Source: Fratercula arctica (Eukaryota > Chordata > Aves > Charadriiformes > Alcidae). From it: DNA of 64,000 nt. This document shows, one piece after another, positions 62,801-64,000 of this stretch. Every line of letters starts with the position of its first letter. Positions within the stretch are counted from its first letter, which is position 1. A program made the translations under genes and the position numbers. The stretch spans positions 7,516,501 through 7,580,500 of the forward strand of contig CANTUZ010000005.1 in the NCBI GenBank assembly GCA_947846985.1, in the 5' to 3' direction. The notes beneath the pieces are model-generated. The model saw only the letters and a program-made list of their open reading frames with translations. It ran no database searches and was not told where the DNA came from.

Positions 62801-64000
62801 AAGCTCTAGGAAACTATTTTGATAGTGTTCCAGCACAGACAGTGCACTTGTATGTATAATGTTTAAACTTCAACTAGAACAAAAAGAAATATTATACTCT
62901 ACTCAGATTTTATGGAGAAGCCTGGAATCTGATGGCATCTATCTTGAGATAGCTGGGACTCCTTGCGAAGGTATCAACTTTGATTCTTCATTAAGTTATT
63001 CAGATTATTTTTACTATCCAGCTTTCATTGAAGGGGGTATCCTCTTTGTCTTGGAAATAATGTATGATACCTAGCTTCTAGGAAGAGACAGGCATTTCTT
63101 AAAAACAGCCAGCTTTGCCATGAGCATTCAGTCTTTCAGGTATACGTTGTATTGTTCTCAAGATAGCTACTATTTTCATGTATCCAAATGTCAAATGATT
63201 CTTTTTCAGCTGAGACAGGGTATGAGCATGGCCTTCCAAAATAACAAGAGGAAGCATAAGACGTTGCTGACAGTCAAACATTGGTCTTTCGTCACTGAAG
63301 TGCTGCTTGAGCTCGCCAATTAGTTTGAAGGCAGTAGACCTTCACTTCCTGAAGTTCTGTTGCCGCTGTTGGATGTTGTTGATCTGGAGCATAGTTGTTT
63401 CCTTCCTCTTCTGTAGAGCTAGTTAGTCAAGCAATAAGTGGCGCTCGAAGCTGAGGTAGACTGCTGGTGTGCAAAAGCAGAGTCTATTGTTCTGAAATTG
63501 TTGTTTTAGTTTCTTTATATCCTTGTCCATATGTCAGTATTCCTTTTCTTTTTCTGCCTTATACTGAGTGTTAAGCTCTTAAGGACAAAAATAACCTTTC
63601 TCTGTACAGCACCCTGCAGAGTGGACTTCTGTTTTCTGAGAAGGGTTTCCAAGTATCGTGGTATATAAATAGTTTTGTGGCAATGATGGTGACCAGTGTA
63701 CTTACCGTAGTACTTCCAAAGCCATCTGCAAATAATTTATAACTGGAACAACCCATTTACACTAAAGGATCTCAAAATGGAAGTTTTCTGCAGGGTGTCC
63801 AAGATAAACAGGAATTGAAAAGGGACATGGAAAAATTAATTCTGAGTTCTGAAGTTGTATGAGGTATTTTGCAGGATGCAACCAAAATTCCAAGTTTGGC
63901 ATGGAATATTAATTATATCATGAGATAAATGCTGAAATACCTCTTTTGGAAAAGCACAACGCTCCATGGACATAGTAACTTTTTTTATCATTTTAGCCTA
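59868..64000 (+). other. METTL15: METTL15 intron 2 (open at right edge)
   Basis: No segment encoding the expected next residues (a DMTFGSGGHT-type SAM motif) was found on the plus strand, so the intron exceeds 4.1 kb. It holds a short GT-rich run near 60822 and a SINE fossil at 63568-63672. Short open frames here look random. Confidence 0.7.
63568..63672 (+). repeat. Amniote SINE fossil (MIR/CORE-SINE-like 3' tail)
   Basis: The sequence TTAAGCTCTTAAGGAC, CTCTGTACAGCACCCTGCA and GTATCGTGGTATATAAATA follows, in order and spacing, the familiar amniote SINE tail (AGCTCTTTGGGGCAGGGAC, TGTACAGCACCTAGCACA, CTACGGTAATACAAATAA). Divergence is high, so the insertion is ancient. The family name needs a repeat search. 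Confidence 0.65.

Overview
The window is vertebrate nuclear DNA, and the repeats point to a bird. It is AT-rich, has spliced genes with long introns and GT-AG borders, and carries avian-type CR1 retroposons, one ending in the CR1 3' octamer repeat, plus a decayed LTR of a type I know from bird genomes. No prokaryotic, plasmid or phage feature was seen. The species cannot be fixed; the LTR suggests a lineage outside Galliformes, but only weakly.

Two genes are present, head to head on a shared CpG island at about 57.2-58.1 kb. KIF18A (kinesin-8, mitotic motor) runs leftward. I could rebuild it as one untranslated first exon and 16 coding exons from 56542 down to the stop at 16775-16777. All borders agree in phase and give an intact 929-codon frame. 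METTL15 (mitochondrial 12S rRNA cytosine methyltransferase) runs rightward. Only its first coding exon (59587-59867, 88 codons) lies here; the rest is past the right edge. From memory, the human orthologues are neighbours in the same divergent arrangement.

Layout: 1-16.6 kb is intergenic DNA beyond the 3' end of KIF18A. It holds CR1 pieces, a long and very old CR1/L3-like element with a younger CR1 nested in it, two G19 homopolymers, and no gene I can support. The stretch 16.6-57.5 kb is KIF18A; its introns carry two CR1 fragments, an LTR remnant, a MIR-like SINE fossil, a 55-base A run and a G-rich block just upstream of exon 13. The stretch 57.5-64 kb is the divergent promoter and the start of METTL15, with an amniote SINE fossil near 63.6 kb.

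The two products act in separate processes (chromosome alignment at microtubule plus ends; maturation of the mitochondrial small ribosomal subunit). The shared promoter is their only visible link. On the KIF18A side it has a CCAAT box about 30 bases upstream of a TTTGAA (CHR-type) element, the usual layout of G2/M genes. I found no previously undescribed biological system; the more unusual observations are listed as findings.
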